Source of the DNA: Oscillospiraceae bacterium
Lineage (GTDB): Bacteria; Bacillota; Clostridia; Oscillospirales; CAG-272
Direction: 5' to 3'
DNA: 48,223 nt
Assembly (NCBI GenBank): GCA_015064525.1
Contig: SVSC01000005.1
Span: 1-48,223, forward strand
Shown here: piece after piece, positions 18,454 to 27,288 of the stretch
Layout of the letters: every line of letters begins with the position of its first letter
Numbering within the stretch: the first letter of the stretch is position 1
Notes under the pieces: model-generated
The model's database searches: none
Told to the model about the DNA's origin: nothing
Seen by the model: the letters and a program-made list of their open reading frames with translations, nothing else
Program-made: the position numbers and the translations under genes

Positions 18454-19386
18454 TCATAATACCTTTTGCAAAAATTCCCGCACCTCCGCCTCGTAGGCAT
18501 CGGGCGCCTTCAGGTAGCTGAGTCCGTGTCCCGCGCCCGCAAAGGTTTTCAAGCGCACGCGTTCGGGATTGGCGCGTTGAATCTCTCGGCTCATCTCGCA
18601 GGGAACAAACCGATCGTCCTCGCCGTGGAGAATGAGAATGGGAACATCTCCCCGCTTCACCGCCTCCACCGCGCCGCACTTGGGATCCAAACGAAATCCG
18701 CCGTAGAGTCTTGCGCCCAGCCGCAAAAAGGGATGGAGCAAGCCGAAGGGCAGCCGCATATCCTCTCTGCAAACCTTTCCGATAATCGAAACGGGCGAGG
18801 AATAGGGACAATCGGCAATGATGGCGCGCACGTTGCGGGGCAGCGCCTCACCGCCTGCCATCAGCACCGTGGCGGCACCCATGGAAACTCCATAGAGACA
18901 AATTGGCGTTTCCTCCCCGAAGCGCTCCAGGGCGTAATTCACCCACGCAAGACAATCCAATCTCTCCAGAATCCCAAACGTTATCGTTCTGCCGTCGCTT
19001 TCCGCATGGGCTCTCTGCTCGGGCAGAAGCAAATTATGCCCCATGGCAAAGGAGATCCGACTCCCGCCGCAAAAATCTCTGACGGGATGGCTCTTGTAGC
19101 CGTGAAAGCCGATATCCAGAGGAGCGCCGTTGGCGGAATGATAGTATCTTGCCCACAGCCGCTTTCCGTCATCCGACCGAATGCACACACGCTCATAGGG
19201 ACGCGCGCTCAGGTCATCTATGTAGGAAAGCATCGTTTCCCGCACCTCGTTGTATTGGTCGGTGTTTGGGAGCTTGCGGGAGATCTCGCTGCTTTTGGTG
19301 TTGGCATAGAATGCCATGCGATAGGTGATGAAGGAAACAACACCGCAAAGCAGCACAGCCGCCGCAAAAATCAAAGCAATGAGCAT
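18454..19386 (-). CDS. Membrane-anchored alpha/beta hydrolase
   Basis: N-terminal TM; DIGFHGYKSHPVRDF; ICLYGVSMGAATVLMAGG (nucleophile elbow GVSMG); ILILHGEDDRFVP; AGHGLSYL. ATG at 19386 chosen over the longer track ORF. Confidence 0.85.
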   Translation of the reverse strand: MLIALIFAAAVLLCGVVSFITYRMAFYANTKSSEISRKLPNTDQYNEVRETMLSYIDDLSARPYERVCIRSDDGKRLWARYYHSANGAPLDIGFHGYKSHPVRDFCGGSRISFAMGHNLLLPEQRAHAESDGRTITFGILERLDCLAWVNYALERFGEETPICLYGVSMGAATVLMAGGEALPRNVRAIIADCPYSSPVSIIGKVCREDMRLPFGLLHPFLRLGARLYGGFRLDPKCGAVEAVKRGDVPILILHGEDDRFVPCEMSREIQRANPERVRLKTFAGAGHGLSYLKAPDAYEAEVREFLQKVL

Positions 19387-19487
19387 GAACCTTACCTCAC
19401 TTATGGGAATACAGAAACAGTATATCACTTTTTCGATCAAATTTCAATAGTTTTTTGTACAAATGCAAGGAATTTCATGAAACCCTC

Positions 19488-19516
19488 TTGACAAATGAAT
19501 ATTTATACGTTATAAT
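19488..19516 (+). promoter_or_regulatory. SigA-type promoter for the amino-acid ABC transporter operon
   Basis: Perfect TTGACA-N17-TATAAT. Confidence 0.87.
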
Positions 19517-19556
19517 AGCAACACAAAGAAATTTTTTTCATTTTAGGAGGTTTATC

Positions 19557-20414
19557 ATGAAAAAAACAGTTAGTTTCCTGTTGCTGTGCGCCCTGCTCGT
19601 TTGCAGTCTCGCATCCTGCGTGAAGATCACCAAGGAGGGCGTGAAGGTAATCGACATTCCTCTTTCCGAGGAAAAATACGCCTTTGCGGTTTCCAAGGAG
19701 GACACCGAGCTTCTGGCGAAGGTAAACGAGTACCTTACAAAGATCACCACCGACGGCACCTTTGATGCCATCTGCGACCGCTACTTTGGCGAAGGCACTC
19801 CCGTGAAGTTCACCGCTCTTACCGAGGCAGACCCCTCCAAGAATCAGCTGGTGGTTGCAACCAGCACAGGCTTCGCACCCTTTGAAATGGTGGACGAGGG
19901 CGGTCAGTTCTACGGAATCGACCTGGAAATCGCCAAGGGGCTTGCCGAGTATCTTGGCAAGGAGCTGGTGATCATGGATATGAAGTTTGAATCGGTGGTA
20001 ACCTCGGTTCAGAACGGCACCTGCGATATCGGTATGGCAGGCCTCACCATCACCCCCGCCCGCGAGGAAATGGTAACCTTCAGCAATTCCTACTACAACG
20101 CCTCTCAGGTTCTCATTGTGAAGGCGAACGACACCACCTTTGATAATTGCAAGACCGCTGCCGACGTGGAGGCAATTCTCGACACCTTCACCGCCGACAA
20201 GAAGATCGGCTGCCAGAACGGAACCACCGGTGAAACCTACATCGTTGGAGACCTGGATAACCCCGACGGCTACGGCTTCAAGGGGCTTAAGGCAACCAAG
20301 ATGGGCTACGATTACGCCGCACTTGCCGTAACCGCAATGCGTCAGGGTGAGATCGACTACGTAATCCTCGACAACGCCCCCGCAAACGCGATCGCCAAGT
20401 CGATCAACCAATAA
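19557..20414 (+). CDS. Amino-acid ABC transporter substrate-binding lipoprotein, apparently circularly permuted
   Basis: MKKTVSFLLLCALLVCSLASC lipobox; core QLVVATSTGFAPFEMVDEGGQFYGIDLEIAKGLAEYLGKELVIMDMKFESVVTSVQNGTCDIGMAGLTITPAREEMVTFSNSYYNASQVLIVK ... DYVILDNAPANAIAKSINQ-stop. The segment normally C-terminal (VKVIDIPLSEEKYAFAVSKEDTELLAKVNEYLTKITTDGTFDAICDRYFGEG) lies before the core. Confidence 0.88.
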   Translation: MKKTVSFLLLCALLVCSLASCVKITKEGVKVIDIPLSEEKYAFAVSKEDTELLAKVNEYLTKITTDGTFDAICDRYFGEGTPVKFTALTEADPSKNQLVVATSTGFAPFEMVDEGGQFYGIDLEIAKGLAEYLGKELVIMDMKFESVVTSVQNGTCDIGMAGLTITPAREEMVTFSNSYYNASQVLIVKANDTTFDNCKTAADVEAILDTFTADKKIGCQNGTTGETYIVGDLDNPDGYGFKGLKATKMGYDYAALAVTAMRQGEIDYVILDNAPANAIAKSINQ

Positions 20415-20421
20415 AAACCGA

Positions 20422-20456
20422 TAGGGGAAGGAGCCCGCGCGGGTGACCTTCCCCTA
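20422..20456 (+). promoter_or_regulatory. Intercistronic stem-loop between SBP and permease genes
   Basis: TAGGGGAAGG ... CCTTCCCCTA with internal CCCGCGCGGG; no strong T-tract. Confidence 0.6.
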
Positions 20457-20482
20457 CCGCTGTGTTCAGAAAGGATATCAGA

Positions 20483-21190
20483 ATGAGCTTTTTCGACGAA
20501 TGGTCTGCCTTTTGGCGGCTGTTTTACACCAATCAGGGATATAAGCGGGTCTTTTCCGAGGGTCTGAAAAACACCCTCACCATCGCGATTCTGGGTTTGA
20601 TCATCGGCATTGCCATCGGAACCCTGATCGCCGCCGTGAAGGTGATGCCCAAATATAAGCGCCTTCCAAGGATCCTCAACGGCGTTTGCACGGTCTACGT
20701 TGGATTCTTCCGCGGAACCCCCATCGTGGTTCAGCTGCTCCTTGCCTACTACGTTCTCTTCCCCATGATGGGAATTTCCCTGGGATCTCTGAATACCTGT
20801 ATCCTGATCTTCGGTCTCAACAGCGCCGCCTACGTTTCCGAGATCATGCGCGCGGGCATTCAGTCGGTAGACGTTGGTCAAATGGAGGCTGCGCGAGCGC
20901 TGGGGCTGGGCTATGCTCCCGCCATGATCAAGATCGTGGTTCCGCAAGCCGTTAAAAATATTCTGCCCACCCTCGGCAACGAATTCATCGCGCTGGTGAA
21001 GGACACCTCGGTGGTCAGCTTCGTTGCCGCCGTTGATCTCTACAAGGTGTTCACCGAGATCGGCAACGTCAACTACGAATATCTGGCGCCCTATCTGATG
21101 ATGGCGTTGATCTATATCGCGCTGGTTCTCATGATCACGCTGCTGGTGAAGCTGCTGGAGCAGCTGCTCCATCGCGGAGATCGGGCATAA
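20483..21190 (+). CDS. Amino-acid ABC transporter permease (His/Glu/Gln type)
   Basis: [31 protein letters not shown]...[19 protein letters not shown]...[65 protein letters not shown]. Confidence 0.95.
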   Translation: MSFFDEWSAFWRLFYTNQGYKRVFSEGLKNTLTIAILGLIIGIAIGTLIAAVKVMPKYKRLPRILNGVCTVYVGFFRGTPIVVQLLLAYYVLFPMMGISLGSLNTCILIFGLNSAAYVSEIMRAGIQSVDVGQMEAARALGLGYAPAMIKIVVPQAVKNILPTLGNEFIALVKDTSVVSFVAAVDLYKVFTEIGNVNYEYLAPYLMMALIYIALVLMITLLVKLLEQLLHRGDRA

Positions 21191-21204
21191 CGGGAGGTGC
21201 AGGA

Positions 21205-22032
21205 ATGAACGATAGCAAGCAAACAACCCAATTGATTCCGCAAAGCGAGAACGACCTGATCGTGATTCAAGGGCTTTGCAAATCCTTCAAAAACGGAAAA
21301 AAGACGCTGGACGTGCTGAAAAGCATCGACACCGTGATCAAAAAGAACGAGCGCGTTGCCATCATCGGCCCCTCCGGCAGCGGAAAAAGCACCTTTTTGC
21401 GCTGCATCAACTGCATGGAGGACCCCACGGGCGGCTCAATCTACTTCAACGGCGAGGATCTTGCCGATATGCGCGTGGACATTAACAAGCACCGCGAAAG
21501 CATTGGCATGGTGTTCCAGCAATTTAACCTTTTCAACAACAAAACCGTCCTGCAGAACATCATGCTGGCTCCCGTGTATCTCCGCACCAAAAAAGCGGGA
21601 GGACTGTTTGCCAAGCCAGCCGTAAAGCGACAGATCCGCGAGGAGGCGCGGGAAACCGCCATGAATCTGCTCCGCAGGATCGGCTTGGAGGACAAGGCAA
21701 ACGCCTACCCCTCCACCCTTTCGGGCGGACAAAAGCAGCGCATCGCCATCATCCGCGCGCTGGCAATGAACCCGCAGGTCATGCTCTTCGACGAGCCCAC
21801 CTCCGCCCTTGATCCCGAAATGGTTGGCGAGGTGCTGGATCTCATCAAGGAGCTTGCCAACGAGGGCATGACCATGGTGATCGTGACCCATGAGATGGGC
21901 TTTGCCAGGGAGGTTGCCGACCGCGTGCTGTTTATGAACGACGGCGTGATTGCGGAGGAGGGCTCTCCCGAGGAGCTGTTCGGCAATCCCCAACACCCCA
22001 GAACCCGCGAATTTCTCAGCAAGGTGCTTTGA
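21205..22032 (+). CDS. Amino-acid ABC transporter ATP-binding protein
   Basis: Walker [10 protein letters not shown]; signature [11 protein letters not shown]; Walker [21 protein letters not shown]. Confidence 0.96.
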   Translation: MNDSKQTTQLIPQSENDLIVIQGLCKSFKNGKKTLDVLKSIDTVIKKNERVAIIGPSGSGKSTFLRCINCMEDPTGGSIYFNGEDLADMRVDINKHRESIGMVFQQFNLFNNKTVLQNIMLAPVYLRTKKAGGLFAKPAVKRQIREEARETAMNLLRRIGLEDKANAYPSTLSGGQKQRIAIIRALAMNPQVMLFDEPTSALDPEMVGEVLDLIKELANEGMTMVIVTHEMGFAREVADRVLFMNDGVIAEEGSPEELFGNPQHPRTREFLSKVL

Positions 22033-22091
22033 TTGCCCGATAGCGGGAAAGAATATCAAGCGAAACAACAGAATGATAGGAGACTTTAAAA

Positions 22092-24542
22092 ATGTTCGAA
22101 AAATCCATGCTGACCATCCGAAAAAGGAACGTGATGCTACGGCTGAAATCTATCTGCGCGATCCTGCTGTGCTTGGCAACCTCATTATCCGTGGTGGGCT
22201 GTACTTCCCCGGAGACTCCCAACGCAGAGAGTACGTCGGGCACACAAAACACGCTCCCCCCTCAGCCCGATCATCCCGAGGAGAACCCTCCCACCAATGG
22301 GCTTTCTTTGCGCGAAAGAGAGGATAGAAATATGAGTAATCCCTCCCAGCCGAAAAACCTGACCGAGGAGGAGACGCTTCCCAAGGTTCCAAAGGGAAAG
22401 GCTCTGAAGGTTGGAAAGAACTACGCGCTCCTCTCCGATCAGTTTGATCTGATCTTCACGGATAACGGCGGTCAATACTCCCTGCGACTAAGCGACAGCA
22501 AGGAATCCTATTTTTCCACAGAGCCGATAGCGGTGACCGTTTATACCCCCTCGGAGAAGGAGGATCTCCCCTTTGAAACGGATGAATTAACGTCTGCCTA
22601 CACCTCGGTTAAGCTCACCGAGTACGGTTATCTGGCAACCGCCACGCTTCAAAGCGCAAACGGCAGTCAGATCACCGTGGAGGATCGCTACTATTTCCCC
22701 GAGGAGCTTTCCGAGCGCGCCATCAACGTGCGGCGCACCTTGAAGGTTGACAAAAAGGCAGAGGCAGATTTGGGCTATTCCACGTCCTTTGCTCTCAACG
22801 TCGGTGCCTACGGAGACGACATTCAATGCTTTGTACCCCACAAAATTTACAACGACCCGGAGGTCACCGGTTACTTCGGCACCTACGGGGAAACCGAGCT
22901 GGGATTGCCAATGGCGGCAATGATGACCAAAACCGGCTTCACCCTTTCCCTGGCGCGGTATCAGCCTGTTATCCATCCCATCGGAAACTACACCGCATCA
23001 ATCACCGTGTACAACGATCCCGGTCTGCTGAAGCAATCGGGCATTTCGGTGGAATACCCCTCAAAAATTCTATCCGCGCCCTATTTTGATCTTTCCTCCC
23101 AAAAGCAGGTGGTGTTTGACCTGACCTTCACAGGCAGCAACCGAGAGAGCTACAACGATATGATGGTGGGCGTTTACAACGACCATTTTGTGCTTCAGGA
23201 TCAACGCATTGTGAACACCGATATTAACAAGGTGTGGGAGGTGATCTGCAAGGATTATAAGAGCTTCCTCCTCAGCACCGATAAAAACGGCGTGATCTCC
23301 TACGGTCTGCCTTGGCGAGTTACGATTGAGAACGGACTGCTCGGGCCGAAATCCTATCAGTCCGGCTTCGTGGGACAGCAGGTTCCCGCGGCATATCAAA
23401 TGATGCTTTACGGTATCCAAAGCAATGACGGTGAAAGTCTGCAAAACGGCTTGAACATTCTCAATTTCTGGATCGACAGCGGCATGATGACCGATGCCGG
23501 CGTGCCGAAGATCTGGTACAACGGAGACCACAATTTCTACAACGCCTACCCCACCTTCCTGCGAATGGCGATCGACACGATGGACGGCTATCTGGATGCC
23601 TATCGGTTGGCTCTGCAGAACGGAATCGCGTGTGACAAGTGGAAGGCTGCGCTGGATGCCTTCGGCGGCTTTCTTTTGAACGCGCAGAACGAGGACGGCA
23701 GCTATTACCGTTGCTACAACTGGAGCGGCACCGCATTCAGCGACGGCGACAACGGAATCCCCGAGCCGGCAGGAAACATCTGCCAATCCACCAGCAAGGA
23801 GAATACCGCGATGGCAGTGGCATTCCTGGCGGATCTGTACCTGCTGACGGGCAAGGAGGAATATAAGCAAGCGGCTATCGCGGCGGGTGAGTACGTGTAC
23901 CAAAATCAGTATGCGCGAGGCTACTACATCGGCGGCACCTGCGATAACGCCAACGTGGTGGACAAGGAGGCAGGCGTTTTTGCAATGACCTGCTATGACG
24001 CCATGTATCGCCTCACCAAGGACGAAAAGTGGATCGCCCCCCTGAAGCAGTCCGCGGCATTCGTGATGTCTATGGTGCAATGCTTCAGCTTCCCCGCAGG
24101 GCTCAACAACGACCTCAAGGCAGCAAACGGTGTTCAGTGCGGCTACAATGACGGTAGCAGCTTCATCACGGCTGAAATGAACGGGCTGGACAACTATGCG
24201 GCGGTGATCTACTATCAGCTGTTCCGCATCTACGTGATCACGGGAGACCCCATTTATTTCTACCAGGCAGAGTTCATGCAGCAAAACAGCAAGTCTCTCA
24301 TGGACTGGGACGGTGCATTGGGCTATCCTTATCAAAGCATTCTCCCCGAAGCCTCAACCATTGCCGATTTCCAATTCCGTTCCGCCGCGGACGATCAAGG
24401 AATCGAGGGTGTGTGGTTGCCTTGGCAATCGGTTGTGAATGCCGCTCCCATTTGTGACATGATGTTGACCTTCGGCGTGGCGGACGTGGCAAAGCTTGCC
24501 AACACCCCCATTGAGGATCTGTATCAGCTTCTCTTTCCCTGA
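22092..24542 (+). CDS. Large secreted lipoprotein, C-terminal (alpha/alpha)-barrel glycoside-hydrolase-like
   Basis: 816 aa; LKSICAILLCLATSLSVVGC lipobox; C-terminal helical repeats with FLLNAQNEDGSYYRCYNW, ENTAMAVAFLADLYLLTGKEEYKQAAIAAGEYVYQNQY resembling six-hairpin glycosidases. Family assignment not certain. Confidence 0.6.
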   Translation: MFEKSMLTIRKRNVMLRLKSICAILLCLATSLSVVGCTSPETPNAESTSGTQNTLPPQPDHPEENPPTNGLSLREREDRNMSNPSQPKNLTEEETLPKVPKGKALKVGKNYALLSDQFDLIFTDNGGQYSLRLSDSKESYFSTEPIAVTVYTPSEKEDLPFETDELTSAYTSVKLTEYGYLATATLQSANGSQITVEDRYYFPEELSERAINVRRTLKVDKKAEADLGYSTSFALNVGAYGDDIQCFVPHKIYNDPEVTGYFGTYGETELGLPMAAMMTKTGFTLSLARYQPVIHPIGNYTASITVYNDPGLLKQSGISVEYPSKILSAPYFDLSSQKQVVFDLTFTGSNRESYNDMMVGVYNDHFVLQDQRIVNTDINKVWEVICKDYKSFLLSTDKNGVISYGLPWRVTIENGLLGPKSYQSGFVGQQVPAAYQMMLYGIQSNDGESLQNGLNILNFWIDSGMMTDAGVPKIWYNGDHNFYNAYPTFLRMAIDTMDGYLDAYRLALQNGIACDKWKAALDAFGGFLLNAQNEDGSYYRCYNWSGTAFSDGDNGIPEPAGNICQSTSKENTAMAVAFLADLYLLTGKEEYKQAAIAAGEYVYQNQYARGYYIGGTCDNANVVDKEAGVFAMTCYDAMYRLTKDEKWIAPLKQSAAFVMSMVQCFSFPAGLNNDLKAANGVQCGYNDGSSFITAEMNGLDNYAAVIYYQLFRIYVITGDPIYFYQAEFMQQNSKSLMDWDGALGYPYQSILPEASTIADFQFRSAADDQGIEGVWLPWQSVVNAAPICDMMLTFGVADVAKLANTPIEDLYQLLFP

Positions 24543-24587
24543 GAGGAGCAGGCAAACACAAACCGCCTAACTGTTGCTTGAATAACC

Positions 24588-24617
24588 TGAGCCCCCTGCC
24601 GAACGGCAGGGGGCTCA
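24588..24617 (+). terminator. Stem-loop after the lipoprotein gene
   Basis: TGAGCCCCCTGCCG AA CGGCAGGGGGCTCA. Confidence 0.65.
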
Positions 24618-24639
24618 GCAGACTGTAGACAAAACTATA

Positions 24640-24960
24640 GAGTTTCGTCAGTTTGATGAAAGTTTTGGTCAAGCTTTTTCAAAAGCTTGCGCGGTCAAGG
24701 GCGCGGAGCCCTTGTCGCCCGTCGCAACGGTGCGAAAAACGCGGCGTTTTATTTGGTGCGAACATCGGTTTGCCGCTATACGAATTTGCTACGCAAATTC
24801 CTTTTGAAAGATAAAATTCTTAGCATCGGCGTTTTCTTTTGCGAACCAAATTCGCGAAGCGATTTGCGGCGAGCTTGCGAGCCTCTTTTCATTTTGCGCC
24901 TGCGGTGTCAAAAGAAAGCGGCTAACGCATTTGTGCAATCTAACGATCAGCGCACCTTTG
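24640..24960. repeat. Intergenic repeat-like region with several hairpins
   Basis: Starts with a motif shared with 16206-16239; contains CAAGCTTTT-TC-AAAAGCTTG, CAAGGGC...GCCCTTG and GAATTTGC-TAC-GCAAATTC palindromes; no credible CDS. Confidence 0.5.
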
Positions 24961-24973
24961 GTCAACAATCTCA

Positions 24974-25011
24974 AAAATCTCCCCTCTGCTATGCGGCAGG
25001 GGGGAGATTTT
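24974..25011 (-). terminator. Terminator of the pgk-tpiA operon
   Basis: AAAATCTCCCC ... GGGGAGATTTT with internal CTGC/GCAG extension, just downstream of tpiA. Confidence 0.75.
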
Positions 25012-25022
25012 GTTATTCGCTT

Positions 25023-25790
25023 TTACTGTGCCGCGTCAACGATTGCGGCAAACTTCTCGGGAACGAGAGACGCGCCGCCAATCAGACCGCCATCCACGTT
25101 CACCTTGGAGAGCAGCTCAGCCGCGTTCTTTTCGTTCATGGAGCCACCGTACTGAATGGTAACCGTTTCGGCAACCTCCTCGCCGTACATAGCGGCAAGG
25201 GTCTTGCGGATCACGCCGCAGGTCTCATCTGCCTGCTCGGGAGTTGCGGTGAGACCGGTTCCGATCGCCCAAACGGGCTCATAAGCAATGATCACGTTCT
25301 TCAGCTCCTCGGCGCTCACGTCCTTCAGATCCAGCTTGGTCTGCATAGCAACCACCTCGTCGGTGATGCCGTTGAGACGCTCGTCCTTTACCTCGCCCAA
25401 GCAGAGGATCACCTTCATGCCTGCGGCAAGAGCAGCCTTGGTGCGGAGATTCACGGTTTCGTCGGTCTCTGCAAAATACTGGCGGCGCTCGGAGTGACCG
25501 ATGATCACGTATTCAACGCCGCAAGCGGTCAGCATTTGCGCGGAAACCTCACCGGTGTAGGCGCCTTTTTCAGCAAAATGCACGTTCTCGGCGCCAATCT
25601 TGATATTGGAGCCTGCAGCGGCAGCCTGAGCGGCAGCGATGGTTACGTAGGGAGCGCAGAAAACGATATCGCAATTATCCTTGCCTGCCACCAGAGGCTT
25701 AACGGCGTTGATAAAGGCGGTTGCCTCGGCGGGGGTGAAGTTCATCTTCCAGTTACCCGCGATCACGGTTCTTCTCTTCATGGGATTCAT
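25023..25790 (-). CDS. tpiA: Triosephosphate isomerase
   Basis: RRTVIAGNWKMNFTPAEA ... VIIGHSERRQYFAETDE ... IIAYEPVWAIGTGLTATPEQADE ... IQYGGSMNEKNAAELLSKVNVDGGLIGGASL. Confidence 0.97.
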   Translation of the reverse strand: MNPMKRRTVIAGNWKMNFTPAEATAFINAVKPLVAGKDNCDIVFCAPYVTIAAAQAAAAGSNIKIGAENVHFAEKGAYTGEVSAQMLTACGVEYVIIGHSERRQYFAETDETVNLRTKAALAAGMKVILCLGEVKDERLNGITDEVVAMQTKLDLKDVSAEELKNVIIAYEPVWAIGTGLTATPEQADETCGVIRKTLAAMYGEEVAETVTIQYGGSMNEKNAAELLSKVNVDGGLIGGASLVPEKFAAIVDAAQ

Positions 25791-25862
25791 AGTGTTTCTT
25801 CCTTTCCTATTGATGGGGAAGCCCTCCTCGGAGAGCCTCCCCTATTTTCATTCCTTATGAGA

Positions 25863-27173
25863 TCAGTTGTCCATCAGGCAAGCAATGCCGGGAAGCTCCA
25901 GACCCTCCAGGAACTCCAGGGAAGCGCCGCCGCCGGTGGAGATATGGGTCATCTTGGGGCCAAAGCCCAGTCTTTCCACAGCCTCAGCAGAATCGCCGCC
26001 GCCGATGATGGAAACCGCGCCGGAATTCGCAACAGCCTCAGCCACAGCCTCGGTGCCTGCCGCAAAGTTCTTCCACTCGGAAACGCCCATGGGGCCGTTC
26101 CAAACAACGGTGCCCGCGCTCTTGATCGCCTCAGCATAGATTTCCGCGGTCTTGGGACCAATGTCCAGACCCATCCAGTCTGCGGGGATCGCGGTGGAAT
26201 CCACCAGCTTGTTCTCGGTGTTCTCGTCGTATTCCTTACCGATTCTGTTGTCAACGGGAAGCAGGAACTTCACGCCCTTTGCTTCTGCCTTTGCCATCAT
26301 TTCCTTTGCCAGCTCGATCTTATCGGTCTCGCAAATGGAGGTACCAACGTCATAGCCCTTTGCGGCGAAGAAGGTGTATGCCATGCCGCCGCCGATGATC
26401 AGGGTGTCGCACTTATCCAGCAGGTTCTTGATCACGCCGATCTTATCGGAAACCTTGGCGCCGCCCAGAATGGCAACGAAGGGACGGGCGGGATCAGCCA
26501 ATGCCTTGCCCATCACGCCGATTTCCTTCTGAATCAGATAGCCGCAAACCGCGGGCAGGTAATCCGCAACGCCTGCGGTGGAGGCGTGAGCGCGGTGAGC
26601 GGTGCCGAAGGCATCGTTCACGAACAGACCGCCCTCACCGGCGAGGTCTGCCAGAGCCTTTGCAAATGCGGGATCGTTCTTGGTCTCGCGCGCGTCGAAG
26701 CGAACGTTCTCAATCAGCACGCAGGTGCCGTTTTCCATAGCGGCGATCTTTGCCTGCGCGTCCTCACCGATGATATCGGAGGCGAAGGCAACCTTGCCAT
26801 CCAGCTCCAGGTTGAGGCGGTCGGCAACGGGCTTCAGGGAAAACTTGGTGCCATCGGTTGCCAGCGCCTTTGCCTTCAGCTCGGCGGTAGCAGCCTCGCG
26901 CTGATCCTCGGGAAGCTCGTCAACCTTCTTCTGCTCCTTCTTATCCAGCTTAAAGTTGGGGGTGAAGATGGCATGGGGCTTGCCCATGTGAGAGGAAAGG
27001 ATCACCTTTGCGCCCTTCTCCATCAGGAACTTGATGGTGGGCAGCGCGCCGACAATTCTCTTATCGGAGGTGATCACGCCATCCTTCATGGGAACGTTGA
27101 AGTCGCAACGAACGAAGACCTTTTGACCGGGAACGATCGCAACGTCCTCAATGGATTTCTTGTTGTAAGTCAT
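25863..27173 (-). CDS. pgk: Phosphoglycerate kinase
   Basis: [49 protein letters not shown] ... [16 protein letters not shown]-like ... [16 protein letters not shown] ... [13 protein letters not shown]. Confidence 0.97.
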   Translation of the reverse strand: MTYNKKSIEDVAIVPGQKVFVRCDFNVPMKDGVITSDKRIVGALPTIKFLMEKGAKVILSSHMGKPHAIFTPNFKLDKKEQKKVDELPEDQREAATAELKAKALATDGTKFSLKPVADRLNLELDGKVAFASDIIGEDAQAKIAAMENGTCVLIENVRFDARETKNDPAFAKALADLAGEGGLFVNDAFGTAHRAHASTAGVADYLPAVCGYLIQKEIGVMGKALADPARPFVAILGGAKVSDKIGVIKNLLDKCDTLIIGGGMAYTFFAAKGYDVGTSICETDKIELAKEMMAKAEAKGVKFLLPVDNRIGKEYDENTENKLVDSTAIPADWMGLDIGPKTAEIYAEAIKSAGTVVWNGPMGVSEWKNFAAGTEAVAEAVANSGAVSIIGGGDSAEAVERLGFGPKMTHISTGGGASLEFLEGLELPGIACLMDN

Positions 27174-27217
27174 TTTTTCGGTTTCCTTTCAAAAAAATAA
27201 TTTATCTACCGACATAT

Positions 27218-27246
27218 AATATAACACAAAATTGGAAAATTATCAA
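27218..27246 (-). promoter_or_regulatory. SigA-type promoter for pgk-tpiA
   Basis: Minus strand TTGATA-N17-TATATT. Confidence 0.6.
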
Positions 27247-27288
27247 GACCTTTCGTGAAATTTTCGTCAATTTCGGTAATTTTTTCTT

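Noticed and set aside
23070-24335. 421-aa minus-strand ORF
   Set aside because: Antisense shadow of the lipoprotein gene.
24687-27200. 837-aa plus-strand ORF
   Set aside because: Antisense to tpiA and pgk, runs through their terminator; composition artefact of codon bias, no recognisable domain.
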